A DNA stretch of 64,000 nucleotides, from assembly GCF_003148805.1 (NCBI RefSeq), contig NZ_QGGX01000007.1, positions 1 through 64,000 of the forward strand, read 5' to 3'. Positions 31,598 to 41,336 of the stretch are shown here, piece by piece (the first letter of the stretch is position 1; each line of letters opens with the position of its first letter). Origin of the DNA: Aminobacter sp. AP02 (GTDB lineage: Bacteria > Pseudomonadota > Alphaproteobacteria > Rhizobiales > Rhizobiaceae). A program made the translations under genes and the position numbers. Under the pieces are notes generated by a model, which made no database searches, was not told where the DNA came from, and saw only the letters and a program-made list of their open reading frames with translations.

Positions 31598-31972
31598 ATG
31601 CTCTACGCCATCCTTTGCTACAACAACGAAGACGTCGTCTGCGCCTGGTCCCAGGAGCAGGACGACGAAGTCATGGCGCGGCTCGCCGTGGTCACCGGCA
31701 AGCTCCGCGATCAGGGCAGGCTCGGCCCTGTGGCGCGGCTGATGCCGACGACGGCGGCCACCACCTTGCGCAAGGCCAAGGACGAGCCGCTGATCATCGA
31801 CGGCCCCTTCGCCGAAACCAAGGAACAGTTCCTCGGCTTTTATGTCGTCGACTGCGAGACGCTCGACGATGCCGTCGATGTCGCCAAGGAGCTTGCCGAC
31901 GCCAATCCCGGCGGCGGTTCATATGAATTGCGCCCGATAGGCGCGTTTTTCCCCGGAAAAGAGACAGCATGA
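31598..31972 (+). CDS. YCII-related DGPF-domain protein
   Basis: The 124-residue protein contains the family-defining stretch IIDGPFAETKEQFLGFYVVD (about 66-85) and a ferredoxin-like alpha/beta fold. DGPF proteins are regularly encoded next to ECF sigma factors of group ECF42, as here, and are thought to be linked to signalling or to a detoxifying reaction. The gene overlaps the sigma factor gene by ATGA. Start ATG 31598 has an AAGGAAC ribosome site. Confidence 0.9.
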   Translation: MLYAILCYNNEDVVCAWSQEQDDEVMARLAVVTGKLRDQGRLGPVARLMPTTAATTLRKAKDEPLIIDGPFAETKEQFLGFYVVDCETLDDAVDVAKELADANPGGGSYELRPIGAFFPGKETA

Positions 31973-33261
31973 CCGACCCGGCCTGGATCAGCACGGCTCT
32001 TTCCTCCGCCCGGCCCCAGGCCGTGGCGGCCCTGCTGCGCTACTTCCGCGATCTCGATACCGCTGAGGAAGCGTTCCAGGAGGCCTGTCTGCGCGCGCTG
32101 CGCAACTGGCCGGAAAAGGGACCGCCGCGTGATCCGGCCGCCTGGCTGATTTTTGTCGGCCGCAATTCCGGCATTGATGCCGCCCGCCGCCGTTCGAAGC
32201 AGGCGCCGCTGCCGGCCGAGGAACTGGTTTCTGACCTGGAGGATGTCGAGGCCGGCATCGCCGAGCGTCTCGATGGTCAGCACTACCGCGACGATATCCT
32301 GCGCCTGCTGTTCATCTGCTGCCATCCCGACCTGCCTGCTACGCAACAGGTGGCGCTGGCCTTGCGCATCGTCTCGGGCCTGTCGGTCAAGCAGATCGCG
32401 CGCGCCTTCCTCGTCGGCGAAAGCGCCATGGAGCAGCGCATCACCCGCGCCAAGGCGCGCATCGCCAATGCCGACGTGCCGTTCGAGGCACCCGGTCCGG
32501 TCGAGCGCTCCGAGCGGGTCGCAGCCGTGCTGGCAATGGTCTACCTCGTCTTCAACGAGGGCTATTCGGCGGGTGCGACCGAGATCGCCAACCGCGCGCC
32601 CTTATGCGAAGAGGCAATCAGGCTGGCGCGGCTTTTGCTGCGGCTGTTCCAGACCGAGCCCGAAGTGATGGGGCTGACAGCGTTGCTGCTGCTCCAGCAC
32701 GCGCGGGCGGCCGCTCGTTTCAACGCCGAGGGCGAACTGGTGCTCATGGAAGACCAGGATCGCAGCCTGTGGAACAGGTCGTTGATCGACGAGGGCCTTG
32801 CGCTGATCGACAAGGCGATGCGCCATCGCCGTTCCGGGCCGTACCAGATCCAGGCGGCGATCGCGGCGCTGCATGCCCGCGCCGCCCGCCCCGAGGATAC
32901 GGACTGGGCCGAGATCGACCTGCTCTATTCGGTGCTGGAATCGATGACGCCGTCGCCGGTGGTCACGCTCAACCGCGCCGTAGCCTTTGCCAAGCTGCGC
33001 GGGCCCGAAGCAGCGCTCAAGCTGATCGAGCCGCTGGCGCCCAAGCTTGCGGGCTATTTCCACTTCTTCGGCGTCAAGGGAGGTCTGCTGATGCAGCTTG
33101 GCCGCGCCGAGGAGGCGCGCGAAGCGTTCGACCGGGCGATCGCGCTCGCCAACACGGCGGCCGAGGCGGCCCATATCCGCATGCATCTCGACCGGCTTTC
33201 GGCGCCTTCACCGAAATCGGTGAAGGCGAATACCAAGGCGCCAAGCAGTCAGCTGCAGTAG
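31969..33261 (+). CDS. ECF42-type RNA polymerase sigma factor with C-terminal extension
   Basis: The 430-residue protein starts with sigma region 2 (RYFRDLDTAEEAFQEACLRA) and region 4 (GLSVKQIARAFLVGESAMEQ), then has a roughly 230-residue helical extension containing FNEGYSAG and ALNRAVAFAKLRGPEAAL, i.e. the DUF6596/TPR-like domain of ECF42 factors. This extension replaces a separate anti-sigma factor. The upstream overlapping DGPF gene is the normal partner and probable target. The stimulus is unknown. Confidence 0.92.
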   Translation: MTDPAWISTALSSARPQAVAALLRYFRDLDTAEEAFQEACLRALRNWPEKGPPRDPAAWLIFVGRNSGIDAARRRSKQAPLPAEELVSDLEDVEAGIAERLDGQHYRDDILRLLFICCHPDLPATQQVALALRIVSGLSVKQIARAFLVGESAMEQRITRAKARIANADVPFEAPGPVERSERVAAVLAMVYLVFNEGYSAGATEIANRAPLCEEAIRLARLLLRLFQTEPEVMGLTALLLLQHARAAARFNAEGELVLMEDQDRSLWNRSLIDEGLALIDKAMRHRRSGPYQIQAAIAALHARAARPEDTDWAEIDLLYSVLESMTPSPVVTLNRAVAFAKLRGPEAALKLIEPLAPKLAGYFHFFGVKGGLLMQLGRAEEAREAFDRAIALANTAAEAAHIRMHLDRLSAPSPKSVKANTKAPSSQLQ

Positions 33262-33271
33262 AGGCCGGCGA

Positions 33272-34144
33272 CTACCCGCGAAGCCAATAGGGGAAGTGTT
33301 CATCCTCGCCTTTGTCGGGGGATGGTGGCAGAGGCGTCTGCTTGCCGGCCGGGACTTCGACTACCTTGCGGTAGAGGTGCCACGTCGCGTGGCCGAGCAC
33401 CGGGATGACGATGGCAAGGCCTGCCAGCAGCGGCAGAGATCCGATCAGCAGCGAGACCGCGACGATCAGACCCCAAAGCAGCATCGGCACCGGATTGGTC
33501 ATCACCGCCCGTACCGAGGTCTCGATAGCCGCATAGGCACCGACATCGCAGTCGAGCAGCAGCGGAAGGGCTACGACAGTGGTGCACAGAACCACCAGGG
33601 CAAACAGGAATCCGATCAGATTGCCGAGGATGATCAGCGTCCAGCCGCGCTGGGTGGTGAAGAGATCGCTGAAGAACGATGCCGTCGATTGCGGTGCGTC
33701 CGGCCCATAAAGCGAAGTGTAGAGCACCTGCGCGACCAGCAGCCACGCGACGAAAAGCGCGAGCAGCATGATGCCGATGACAACCATCGCAGGTATGGCC
33801 GGCGAATGCCTGACGTCAAAGGCATGCCTCCAGGACGTGTCGAGGTTTTGCTCGCGCCTTCGGCTGATCTCGTAGAGGCCGATTCCGAAGAATGGGCCGA
33901 GCAAGGCAAAACCCGACATCAGCGGGAAAATGAGCTGGAAGGCGTTGCCGCCCGAAGTCCATGTGATCAGGAACACCCCGACGATCGGGTAGATCAGGCA
34001 CAGGAAAACGTAGTGCGAAGGCTTTTCCCAAAAATCGTCGAAGCCACGTCGCAGCGCATCAAACACATCCGCGACCGTTATCCGGCGGATGGCGGGATGC
34101 TCGACTGTATTGGTGGCGCCTGCGTACACATGGAAACTTGCCAT
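33272..34144 (-). CDS. DUF2189 integral membrane protein
   Basis: The 290-residue protein has a soluble N-terminus (IRRITVADVFDALRRGFDDF) and about six membrane segments, two hydrophobic stretches around 45-85, two around 110-140 and 165-200, and one near 220-250, in the pattern of DUF2189 proteins. Function is unknown. The C-terminus TPLPPSPDKGEDEH is not family-like; it resembles a translated copy of the palindromic intergenic repeats. ATG 34144 is preferred to GTG 34150. Confidence 0.87.
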   Translation of the reverse strand: MASFHVYAGATNTVEHPAIRRITVADVFDALRRGFDDFWEKPSHYVFLCLIYPIVGVFLITWTSGGNAFQLIFPLMSGFALLGPFFGIGLYEISRRREQNLDTSWRHAFDVRHSPAIPAMVVIGIMLLALFVAWLLVAQVLYTSLYGPDAPQSTASFFSDLFTTQRGWTLIILGNLIGFLFALVVLCTTVVALPLLLDCDVGAYAAIETSVRAVMTNPVPMLLWGLIVAVSLLIGSLPLLAGLAIVIPVLGHATWHLYRKVVEVPAGKQTPLPPSPDKGEDEHFPYWLRG

Positions 34145-34410
34145 GACCACTCCTCCATTGGGGTGGGTCGCAGCCTGCGCTTGGCATGAGTGGTCACGCC
34201 AAAACCGCGACCTTCACCTTGCCAAATCATAGCGTGTCTCGAGCGATTTGACGACCCTGGATGAACGTGCGGGGTGGCTGAAGTTCGCCGAGCACGATCG
34301 CCTTGCCCCTCACCAGGGAAACGTGACTCCCGGCTGGGATCGCAACGCGGCGATCCCAGTGCAGCCGGCCCGGCCACAAACCATTTGCCGAGGCCGAACC
34401 GCTGGTCGGC

Positions 34411-35655
34411 TCAGGCGCCCGTGCGCGCCACCACGGGGACATAGTTTTCGAGCTCGGGAGCCGGGAAGCTGACCGAGCCGCCGATCTCGGCGGAGCGGTA
34501 GAGCCCCATCAGGATCTCGACCACGGCGAGGCCGTCATGGAAGGTTTCGAGCGGGGTTTCGCCCTTGCGGAAGCACTCGACCATGTGGCGGTTCTCGTCG
34601 GTGTAGCCATAGACGCCGGCCTCGTCTTCCAGCACCGGCATCAGGCCCTGTTCGGCGTTCTGCTTTTCGACCAGATCCTCGCCTTCTTCGCCCTTGACCT
34701 CGCGCGACATGAATATCTTGAGCCCGGTGTTGAGGGAGTTGAACTCCATCGCATATTCAGGCCCGAGCAGTTCGAGCTGGATGCGCAGGCCTGCCCCGAC
34801 ATAGGCCCACGAGGTCGTCGCCTCGATGACCAGTTCGTTGCCTTCCTCGTCCTCGAGCAGGATGGTGCCGCGGGCAAAATCTTCCGACGGGCGGTTGCGG
34901 TAGTCGACCTCGGTGCCGAAACGCTTCTTGAGTTGGTCGGCATAGTTGGGCCGCGTCCATTTGAGATTGGCGACGGTGCCGCTGACCTGCTTGACGGTGA
35001 GCGACTTGCGGGCGGTACCCGGCTTGGTCAGCAGGTGGCGGGCGACCTCGACGCTGTGGCACATCATGTCGGACAAGACGCCGCCGCCCTGCTTGTCGCC
35101 CTGCCAGAACCACGGCTCGTGCGGGCCCGAGTGCTCTTCGGCCGCGCGAGCCAGATAGGGCCGGCCGGTGGCCGAAGCGGCACGACGCCAGATGATGTCC
35201 TTGCCGCGAATGACCGGCGTGCAGAACACCTGGTTCTCGAGGTAGCCATGGTTGAGGCCGGCGTCCTCGGCCAGGCGCAGCATCTCGCGCGCTTCGGCGA
35301 TGGTGCGGGCAAGCGGCTTTTCGCAGGCAACCGCGATGACCTTGCTGCGCCCGGCCTTCACCTCGGCATGCAGCGTGCGCATCACGTCGAGGCGGGTGTA
35401 GTTGGGTGATAGGATCCAGATCGCGTCGACATTGTCGGCGTTGACTAGCGACTCCAGGCTGTCGTGGCTGGTGCACTCGCCAAGACCGAATTCGGCAACA
35501 CGATTGGCGAAACGCGCGCGGTTTTCCGCCTTGCGGCTGAACACACCGGTAACGTCGACATTGCGTACGCCCAGCATGCCCTTGAGGTGGAATTCCGCGA
35601 TGAAGCCGCTTCCTACGAAGCCGACGCGCAGCCGCTGTTTGGGCAATCCGGTCAT
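34411..35655 (-). CDS. Gfo/Idh/MocA family NAD(P)-dependent oxidoreductase
   Basis: The 414-residue protein has a Rossmann fold, RVGFVGSGFIAEFHLKGM (about 9-26), and the catalytic EKP in ACEKPLARTI near 115. Members oxidise or reduce sugars, inositols and sugar acids. It lies last in a sugar ABC operon behind its LacI regulator, so it likely acts on the imported sugar or its derivative. ATG 35655 has an AGAGGATC ribosome site. Substrate not identifiable. Confidence 0.9.
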   Translation of the reverse strand: MTGLPKQRLRVGFVGSGFIAEFHLKGMLGVRNVDVTGVFSRKAENRARFANRVAEFGLGECTSHDSLESLVNADNVDAIWILSPNYTRLDVMRTLHAEVKAGRSKVIAVACEKPLARTIAEAREMLRLAEDAGLNHGYLENQVFCTPVIRGKDIIWRRAASATGRPYLARAAEEHSGPHEPWFWQGDKQGGGVLSDMMCHSVEVARHLLTKPGTARKSLTVKQVSGTVANLKWTRPNYADQLKKRFGTEVDYRNRPSEDFARGTILLEDEEGNELVIEATTSWAYVGAGLRIQLELLGPEYAMEFNSLNTGLKIFMSREVKGEEGEDLVEKQNAEQGLMPVLEDEAGVYGYTDENRHMVECFRKGETPLETFHDGLAVVEILMGLYRSAEIGGSVSFPAPELENYVPVVARTGA

Positions 35656-35699
35656 GGTCGATCCTCTTGTCTCGGTATGAAGTTCTTGGGATTGTGATT

Positions 35700-36713
35700 T
35701 CATTTGGGGGCTGGCGCGGTGGTGCCGCGTATCTTCAGCGTCGTCGGCATCGTCGCTGGCTGGCGTGCCGCAAGTCCGCCCGACAGAATGTCGAGCAGCA
35801 TGGTCATGGCTGTCCGGCCGATCTCGGTGCGCGGCTGGCTGACGGTGGTCAGCGGCGGGTAGAAGGCCTCGCTGAGGAACAGGTCGTCGAAGCCGACCAC
35901 CGACACGTCGGCCGGAACGTCGAGCCCAAGCTTGCGCAACTCATGGATGACGCCAAAGGCCATCTCGTCATTGGCAACGAAGATCGCTGTCGGTGGTTGC
36001 GGCAGCTCGAACAGCGCATGGCACAGGCGCTGGCCGGTGTGCAGCAGGTAGTCGCCGACAGGTTCGTAGCCATCGGGGATCGGCAGGCCGGCAGCGGCCA
36101 TCGCCTTGCGATAACCGTCGCGGCGATGGATGCTCATGATCTCGGGCACCGGGCCGGATACATGGGCGATGCGCTTGTGGCCAAGGCCGATGAGATGTTC
36201 GACGGCGTTTTGCGCGGCGCCTTGATTGTCGATCAGGACATGTGGAAAGCCGGCGTTCTCGATGGCCTCGAGCGCGACCACGATGGGGGCGTCCGCGACG
36301 CTGGCCAGGAAGCCTTCGCGTTCCGGCAGCTTGCCGGTCATCAGGATCATGCCGTCGGCATGGCCGTCGCGCAGCATGTCGAAATACTCGACCTCACGGT
36401 CGGAATCGTTTTCGGTATTGCCCATCAGCACGGAGTAGCCGGCGGCACGGGCGGTGGCCTCGACGCCCTTCAGGATCTCCAGATAGAACGGGTTGCCGAC
36501 GTCACGCACGACCATCAGCACGGCCATCGCCTTTTTCGTGCGCAGGTTGCGTGCGCTGACATTGGGCCGGTAGTTCATCTCGCGGGCCAGATCGCGGATG
36601 CGGCTCAACGTCGGTTCGGCCACCAGCCCGCTGTCGGAGAGCGCGCGCGAAACGGTGGCCGCCGAAACGCCCAGCCGGACGGCGATGTCCTTGATCTTGG
36701 GACGATCGTTCAT
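35700..36713 (-). CDS. LacI-family transcriptional regulator
   Basis: The 337-residue regulator has the N-terminal helix-turn-helix [20 protein letters not shown] (6-25) with hinge [15 protein letters not shown], and a periplasmic-binding-protein-like effector domain ([35 protein letters not shown]). Its ATG overlaps the upstream permease stop by 4 bp, so it is made with the transporter it most likely controls. A LacI-type palindrome lies upstream of the operon at 41337-41350. Confidence 0.93.
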   Translation of the reverse strand: MNDRPKIKDIAVRLGVSAATVSRALSDSGLVAEPTLSRIRDLAREMNYRPNVSARNLRTKKAMAVLMVVRDVGNPFYLEILKGVEATARAAGYSVLMGNTENDSDREVEYFDMLRDGHADGMILMTGKLPEREGFLASVADAPIVVALEAIENAGFPHVLIDNQGAAQNAVEHLIGLGHKRIAHVSGPVPEIMSIHRRDGYRKAMAAAGLPIPDGYEPVGDYLLHTGQRLCHALFELPQPPTAIFVANDEMAFGVIHELRKLGLDVPADVSVVGFDDLFLSEAFYPPLTTVSQPRTEIGRTAMTMLLDILSGGLAARQPATMPTTLKIRGTTAPAPK

Positions 36714-37702
36714 CCGCGCATCGCCCTTCCGCGGCCATAAAACAGCATCAGCAGCAAAAGCGTGGCTCCGAACACCATTTGCCGCCCGGACTCGTCGATA
36801 TGCACCGTGGTCAGGATGCCCTGCAGGATGACGAGCAGCACAGCGCCCGCCATGGTGCCGGTATAGCCGCCCTTGCCGCCAGACAAGGGCGTGCCGCCGA
36901 AGACAACGGCAATGATCGAGGCGAGCATGTATTGCTCGCCGACATTGGCGAAGGACGAGCCGGAGTAGCCGATGAGGCAGATTCCGGTAATCGAGGCGAA
37001 GACGCCAGACAGCATGAACAGCGAAACGCGCATGCGCCTGACCGGTACGCCTGCCATATGGGCGGCCTGCTCGTTCGACCCGATGGCGTAGATGCGGTGG
37101 CCGTAGACGGTGCGGGTGAGCATGAAGGCCATGAGCAGCCCGATCGCCACCCAAAGCCAGATGATGCCAGGCAGGCCGAGCAGCAAGGGCTGGGTGACGA
37201 AACGTGACAGGCCGGGTGCTGCGAGTCCGGACGGGATGCCGTTTCGCACGACCACCAGCAGCCCTTGCAGCACGCCGAGCATGCCGAGCGTCATCACCAG
37301 TGGCGGGATGCGCAGGAGCGTGACACCCAGGCCGTTGAACAGGCCGATCAGGGCACCCGCCGCCATGCAGACGATTACCGCCGGCAGTATCGCGCTGTCG
37401 GCACCGTTCATGACGTTGCCGGCGATGATGGCGCTCAGCGAGATCACGCCGCCGACTGACAGGTCGATGCCCTCGCGGCCGCCAAGGATGACGAGGTTCT
37501 GTCCGGCAGCGACGATGCCGAGCAGGGCGGCGACGATCAAAAGCCTGAGGATCTGCTGGCCCGAGGCGAAGCCCGGCGACAGCGCCTCGCCGAGCAGCAG
37601 CAGGGCTGCGATCAGGATCAGCGCCACCACCAGCGGCCGCTTGAGGAAGGTAAGCACGGGCGAGGGCGTGGGTGCCGAGGGCGTTTGCGTCGTGGCGGTC
37701 AT
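36710..37702 (-). CDS. Ribose-type sugar ABC transporter permease
   Basis: The 330-residue inner-membrane protein belongs to the RbsC family: multiple hydrophobic segments, ILGGREGIDLSVGGVISLSA near 90-110, and GHRIYAIGSNEQAAHMAGVP followed by VFGGTPLSGGKGGYTGTMAG, which couples to the ATPase. It pairs with the second permease encoded just upstream, with a 4-bp overlap (37699-37702), forming a heterodimer channel. The ATG 37702 avoids a hydrophilic, Gly/Arg-rich upstream extension. Confidence 0.92.
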   Translation of the reverse strand: MTATTQTPSAPTPSPVLTFLKRPLVVALILIAALLLLGEALSPGFASGQQILRLLIVAALLGIVAAGQNLVILGGREGIDLSVGGVISLSAIIAGNVMNGADSAILPAVIVCMAAGALIGLFNGLGVTLLRIPPLVMTLGMLGVLQGLLVVVRNGIPSGLAAPGLSRFVTQPLLLGLPGIIWLWVAIGLLMAFMLTRTVYGHRIYAIGSNEQAAHMAGVPVRRMRVSLFMLSGVFASITGICLIGYSGSSFANVGEQYMLASIIAVVFGGTPLSGGKGGYTGTMAGAVLLVILQGILTTVHIDESGRQMVFGATLLLLMLFYGRGRAMRG

Positions 37703-38682
37703 GCGCGTGCCCTCCGGCCAACGAGAACGCCCGCCATCAGCGCCACCAGTATGGCGAGACCCTGGACCAGGTTCTGCCATTCTGACGGGGTGCCGACAAA
37801 GAAGACGAGCGAGTTGATGAGGCCGATGATCAAGGCGCCGATGATCGAGCCGACGACCGTGCCGAAGCCGCCCGACAGCGCGCTACCCCCAAGCACCACC
37901 GCCGCAACCGAAAACAGGGTCATCTTGCCGCCGACAAGCGGGTCGCCGCTTGCCGTGTCGCCGGTAATGCAGAAGGCGGCGAGTGCCGCAAACACCCCGC
38001 ACAGCGCATAGCCCTTGATGCGGATCGCCGTCACCGGCAGGCCGCTCTGGAACGCGGCCTGGGCGTCGTCGCCAACCGCCAGGAGTTGCGTCGACAGCCG
38101 GGTGCGGGCGAGGAGGTAGAGCACGAGGGCCAGCACAACGGCAGCGTAGAAGACAAAGGGGATTTCGAAGAAACGGCCGCCATAGGTGCGCCAGAAGGCG
38201 GCGGGTGCCGGCGTGCCGGCGACAGGCATGACATAGAGCGCGAGGCCGGTGAAGAAGATGCTCGTGGCGAATGTGGCGACGATCGCCTGCAGCCTGAGCG
38301 CAGCGACCACCATGCCGTTGACGATCCCGCAGGCAAGGCCGGTGAGCAGGCCGACGCAAAGGGCCGCAACCACGGAAAAACCGCTGCCGCCCATCTTTTC
38401 CATCATCACGACGATGACGACATTGACCAGCGATACGATGGCGCCGACCGACAGGTCGATGTCCCCGGCATAGACGACATAGGTCTGGGCGACCGCGAGC
38501 AGCATCAGCGCGAGATAGGTTTTCACGAGCCCGGTGAGGCCGATGAAGCTTACGCTGCGCGGCTGGTAGAAGCCGTTGAGCGCGAGCAGAACCAGCGCGA
38601 TCAGCAGCGCCGGCAGAAACGGATAGCGCTCGACGAGGCGCTTCAGCCCGCCTGGCTTTGGGGAAATGGTCGCGGCGGTCAT
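37699..38682 (-). CDS. Ribose-type sugar ABC transporter permease
   Basis: The 327-residue partner permease begins MTAATISPKPGGLKRLVERY and shares the RbsC-family segments YAGDIDLSVGAIVSLVN and VVLGGSALSGGFGTVVGSII. Its start overlaps the TGA of the ATPase by one base (TGATG). With the other permease, the ATPase and the binding protein it makes a complete importer. The substrate is probably a monosaccharide or polyol. Confidence 0.92.
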   Translation of the reverse strand: MTAATISPKPGGLKRLVERYPFLPALLIALVLLALNGFYQPRSVSFIGLTGLVKTYLALMLLAVAQTYVVYAGDIDLSVGAIVSLVNVVIVVMMEKMGGSGFSVVAALCVGLLTGLACGIVNGMVVAALRLQAIVATFATSIFFTGLALYVMPVAGTPAPAAFWRTYGGRFFEIPFVFYAAVVLALVLYLLARTRLSTQLLAVGDDAQAAFQSGLPVTAIRIKGYALCGVFAALAAFCITGDTASGDPLVGGKMTLFSVAAVVLGGSALSGGFGTVVGSIIGALIIGLINSLVFFVGTPSEWQNLVQGLAILVALMAGVLVGRRARA

Positions 38683-40187
38683 CACGCGGCCTCGTAAGCT
38701 GCCTGGTAGAGATTGTAGCGCGTACGGTCCGCGCCGGTGAGTTCGCGCCGCACCTGGCCGCCATTGAAGACGAGGATGCGGTCGGCGTTGTTGAGCAGTT
38801 CGGCGTCCTCGGAGGAATAGAGCACGATGCCCATGCCCTCGGCCGCGAGTTTGCGGATCAGCGAAAACAGGTCCGCCTTGGCTGAAAGGTCGATGCCCTT
38901 GGTAGGGTCGTCGAGCAAAAGCACGTCGGGCCGGTCGATCAGCCAGCGTGCGATGACGATCTTTTGCTGGTTGCCGCCCGACAGCGAATTGATCGGGTGG
39001 GAAAGCCCGCCGAATTTGGTGTGCAGCGCCTCGAGCGCCGGCTTGACCCGCTCGGCGAGCGCCGACGGACTGGCGAGCTTGAGCTTCTGCCTGAGATAGT
39101 GGATCGGGGTGACGTTCTCGAGGATAGGGCGGCCTGAAATGACGCCGTCGCGGCCACGGTCGCCCGAGACATATGCGCAGCCGCGCCGGATCGCGTCGCG
39201 CGGGTTCCTTGCCTGGAAAGGAGTGCCATTGAGCATGATTTCGCCCGAGGCGACCGGATTGACGCCGAAGATGGCGCGCAGCACCGCCGACTGGCCTTGC
39301 CCGTGCAGTCCGCCGAAGCCGAGGATCTCGCCCTTGGCGACTTCGAAGCTGACATTGGCGAAATTCTTGCCGGAAAGGCCGTTGAGCGCCAGCGCGATCG
39401 GCCGCCCGGATGCTGCCACGGCCGGTGGCGCGCTGCTGGCTGCTGCGAGTTCGTCCTGTCCACCGACCATCATGCGGATCACGGCGGCCGGGTTGGTGTC
39501 GGAGATCTTTTCGGTGCCAACTGTCTCGCCGTCGCGGATGACGGTGACGCGGTCGCCTATGGCGAAGATCTCGTCCATGCGGTGCGAGATGAAGATAATG
39601 CTGCGGCCTTGTTTTTTCAGATCGCGCAGGATTTCGAAGAAGCGGTCGACCTGGGCGCGGTCGAGCGCCGATGTCGGTTCGTCGAAGATGAGGACGGGCG
39701 CTTCGGTTGCCAGCGCCTTCATGATCTCGACCAGCTGGCGCTGGTCGGCGCGCAGGTTCTCGACGGTTGTGTCGGCGGAAAAGCCATCGCCGGAAACGGT
39801 GTCGAACAACGCGATGTAGCGGGCTGCGCGGGTCTCCAGCGCGGCGCGATCGACGAACCCCGCTGCGGTGGCTGGCAGATCGGGCAGGCAGATGTTTTCC
39901 GCCACCGTGCGGTGCCCGGCCAGGCTGAGCTCCTGGTAGAAGATGCCGATGCCGTGGTCGCGCGCCGAGCGCGGCCCGGTGATGGTGACGGGCTTGCCGT
40001 CGATCAAAATCTCGCCGCCATCCGGCCGCACGCTGCCTGCCAGGACCTTGCACAGCGTGCTCTTGCCCGAACCGTTCGAGCCGATGAGCACATGCACTTC
40101 ACCGGCGTCGATCGAAAGGTCGCCGCGGCGTAAGGCAAGGGTAGCGCCGTAAGCCTTGCTTACGCCGCGGAGCTCAATTTTGGACAT
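38682..40187 (-). CDS. Sugar ABC transporter ATP-binding protein, RbsA/XylG-like
   Basis: The 501-residue protein has two ATPase domains in tandem. The first has a canonical P-loop, GSNGSGKSTLCKVL (about 36-49), a Walker B in VLIFDEPTSALD and an H-loop; the second has a degenerate P-loop, GLHGQGQSAVLRAIF, with signature LSGGNQQKIVIARWL and Walker B VLLLDDPTKGID, as usual in RbsA/MglA. It powers uptake through the two permeases downstream. The gene lies 75 bp after the binding-protein gene. Confidence 0.95.
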   Translation of the reverse strand: MSKIELRGVSKAYGATLALRRGDLSIDAGEVHVLIGSNGSGKSTLCKVLAGSVRPDGGEILIDGKPVTITGPRSARDHGIGIFYQELSLAGHRTVAENICLPDLPATAAGFVDRAALETRAARYIALFDTVSGDGFSADTTVENLRADQRQLVEIMKALATEAPVLIFDEPTSALDRAQVDRFFEILRDLKKQGRSIIFISHRMDEIFAIGDRVTVIRDGETVGTEKISDTNPAAVIRMMVGGQDELAAASSAPPAVAASGRPIALALNGLSGKNFANVSFEVAKGEILGFGGLHGQGQSAVLRAIFGVNPVASGEIMLNGTPFQARNPRDAIRRGCAYVSGDRGRDGVISGRPILENVTPIHYLRQKLKLASPSALAERVKPALEALHTKFGGLSHPINSLSGGNQQKIVIARWLIDRPDVLLLDDPTKGIDLSAKADLFSLIRKLAAEGMGIVLYSSEDAELLNNADRILVFNGGQVRRELTGADRTRYNLYQAAYEAA

Positions 40188-40262
40188 GGTGGTGGCTTCC
40201 GAAGTTACGTCGGTCCGGGGGCGGCGCCATGATTGGCACGCGCCCCCGGCTTGGGAGGAAGC

Positions 40263-41288
40263 TTACTTAAAGAGCTTCTCGGCGTCTTCGATGGAAAGCT
40301 GGCTGGTGTAGGAATAGTAGCCTGGCTTGCCTTCGACCGCCTTCGCAGCGTCGGCCAGATTTTTGCTGTCGATGAACGGGATCGGCAGGTACATGGCGTT
40401 CTTGTACTGGCCAGCCGTTGCCGGCTCTTTCAGTTCCTTGCCTTGCAGCATGAGCACGGCGACGTTGAGCGCGCTGGCCATGACGCCGGGCGGGTTCACC
40501 GAGGCGCCCGAGTTCAGCTTGTCCTTGGTCCACAGGTCGATGAAGTCCTTGCGGATTTCGCCGGTGGCGGCGATCGACGACTGCTTCTTGGCATCGATGA
40601 TCGACTTCCACGCGCCTGCGGCCATGCCGTCCTGCACCCAGACGCCGTTGATGTCGGGGTTGGTGGCAAGCAGGTTCTGCATCGCCTGCTGGCCCTGGGC
40701 CTGATCCCAGTTGGCATTGACTTCGTTGACGATCTTGATGTCGGGATACTGGCCGAACACTTCCTTGTAGCCGGCGACGCGCATCTCGTTGGCCGGGTGG
40801 CCGGCGACGCCGTTGATGGCAACGACATTGCCCTTGCCACCGAGCGTTTCGGCGAGCCACTTGGCACCTGCCGCACCCCATGCCTTCTGGTCGATGCCGA
40901 CATAGGTGGCGTCAGGCGACGACACTTCCGCGTCGGTCGAGATCACCAGGATGCCGGCTTCCTTGGCCTGGGCGAAGACCGGATCGAACGCCGTCGGGCT
41001 GTTCGGGTTGATGATGATGGCGTTGACGCCCTCGCTGATGAAGTTGCGGACATGCGCGATCTGGCCGGGCACGTCGACATTGGCGCTCTGCACCACGACC
41101 TCGACATTGACGCCCTTGTCCTTCCAAGCCGCCGCCGCTGCCTGCGCTTCCTCGATCATCTGCGTGCGCCACTCCGAGCCGACCCAGCCATTGGAGAGGC
41201 CGATCTTGAAGTCGGCTGCCTGGGTCGAGAACGCCGACACGGCCAGCGCCGCGACGGTGGTTAGGGCAAATGCTGCAAATTTCTTCAT
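40263..41288 (-). CDS. Ribose-type sugar ABC transporter substrate-binding protein
   Basis: The 341-residue periplasmic protein starts MKKFAAFALTTVAALAVSAF with a signal peptide ending near TQAAD, followed by a type I periplasmic binding fold: FKIGLSNGWVGSEWRTQMIE and NAIIINPNSPTAFDPVFAQA. A GGAGGAG ribosome site precedes ATG 41288. It is the first gene of a six-gene operon with ATPase, two permeases, LacI regulator and Gfo/Idh dehydrogenase. The ligand is not evident. Confidence 0.93.
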   Translation of the reverse strand: MKKFAAFALTTVAALAVSAFSTQAADFKIGLSNGWVGSEWRTQMIEEAQAAAAAWKDKGVNVEVVVQSANVDVPGQIAHVRNFISEGVNAIIINPNSPTAFDPVFAQAKEAGILVISTDAEVSSPDATYVGIDQKAWGAAGAKWLAETLGGKGNVVAINGVAGHPANEMRVAGYKEVFGQYPDIKIVNEVNANWDQAQGQQAMQNLLATNPDINGVWVQDGMAAGAWKSIIDAKKQSSIAATGEIRKDFIDLWTKDKLNSGASVNPPGVMASALNVAVLMLQGKELKEPATAGQYKNAMYLPIPFIDSKNLADAAKAVEGKPGYYSYTSQLSIEDAEKLFK

Positions 41289-41336
41289 GAACTCCTCCCG
41301 GTGCAAAAACTGCTGCGCCCGATGATAGTCAGAAAA

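Noticed and set aside
34145-34410. Short frames between DUF2189 and Gfo/Idh genes
   Set aside because: Frames of 70-100 codons overlap on both strands with no ribosome site or domain; treated as spacer.
35700-37721. A 673-residue fusion of a permease and the LacI regulator
   Set aside because: The first half is an alternative frame of the permease; the regulator begins at ATG 36713 with its own helix-turn-helix.
37699-40053. A 784-codon frame spanning the second permease and upstream ATPase
   Set aside because: Only the part from 38682 is permease-like; the remainder is an out-of-frame reading of the ATPase gene.
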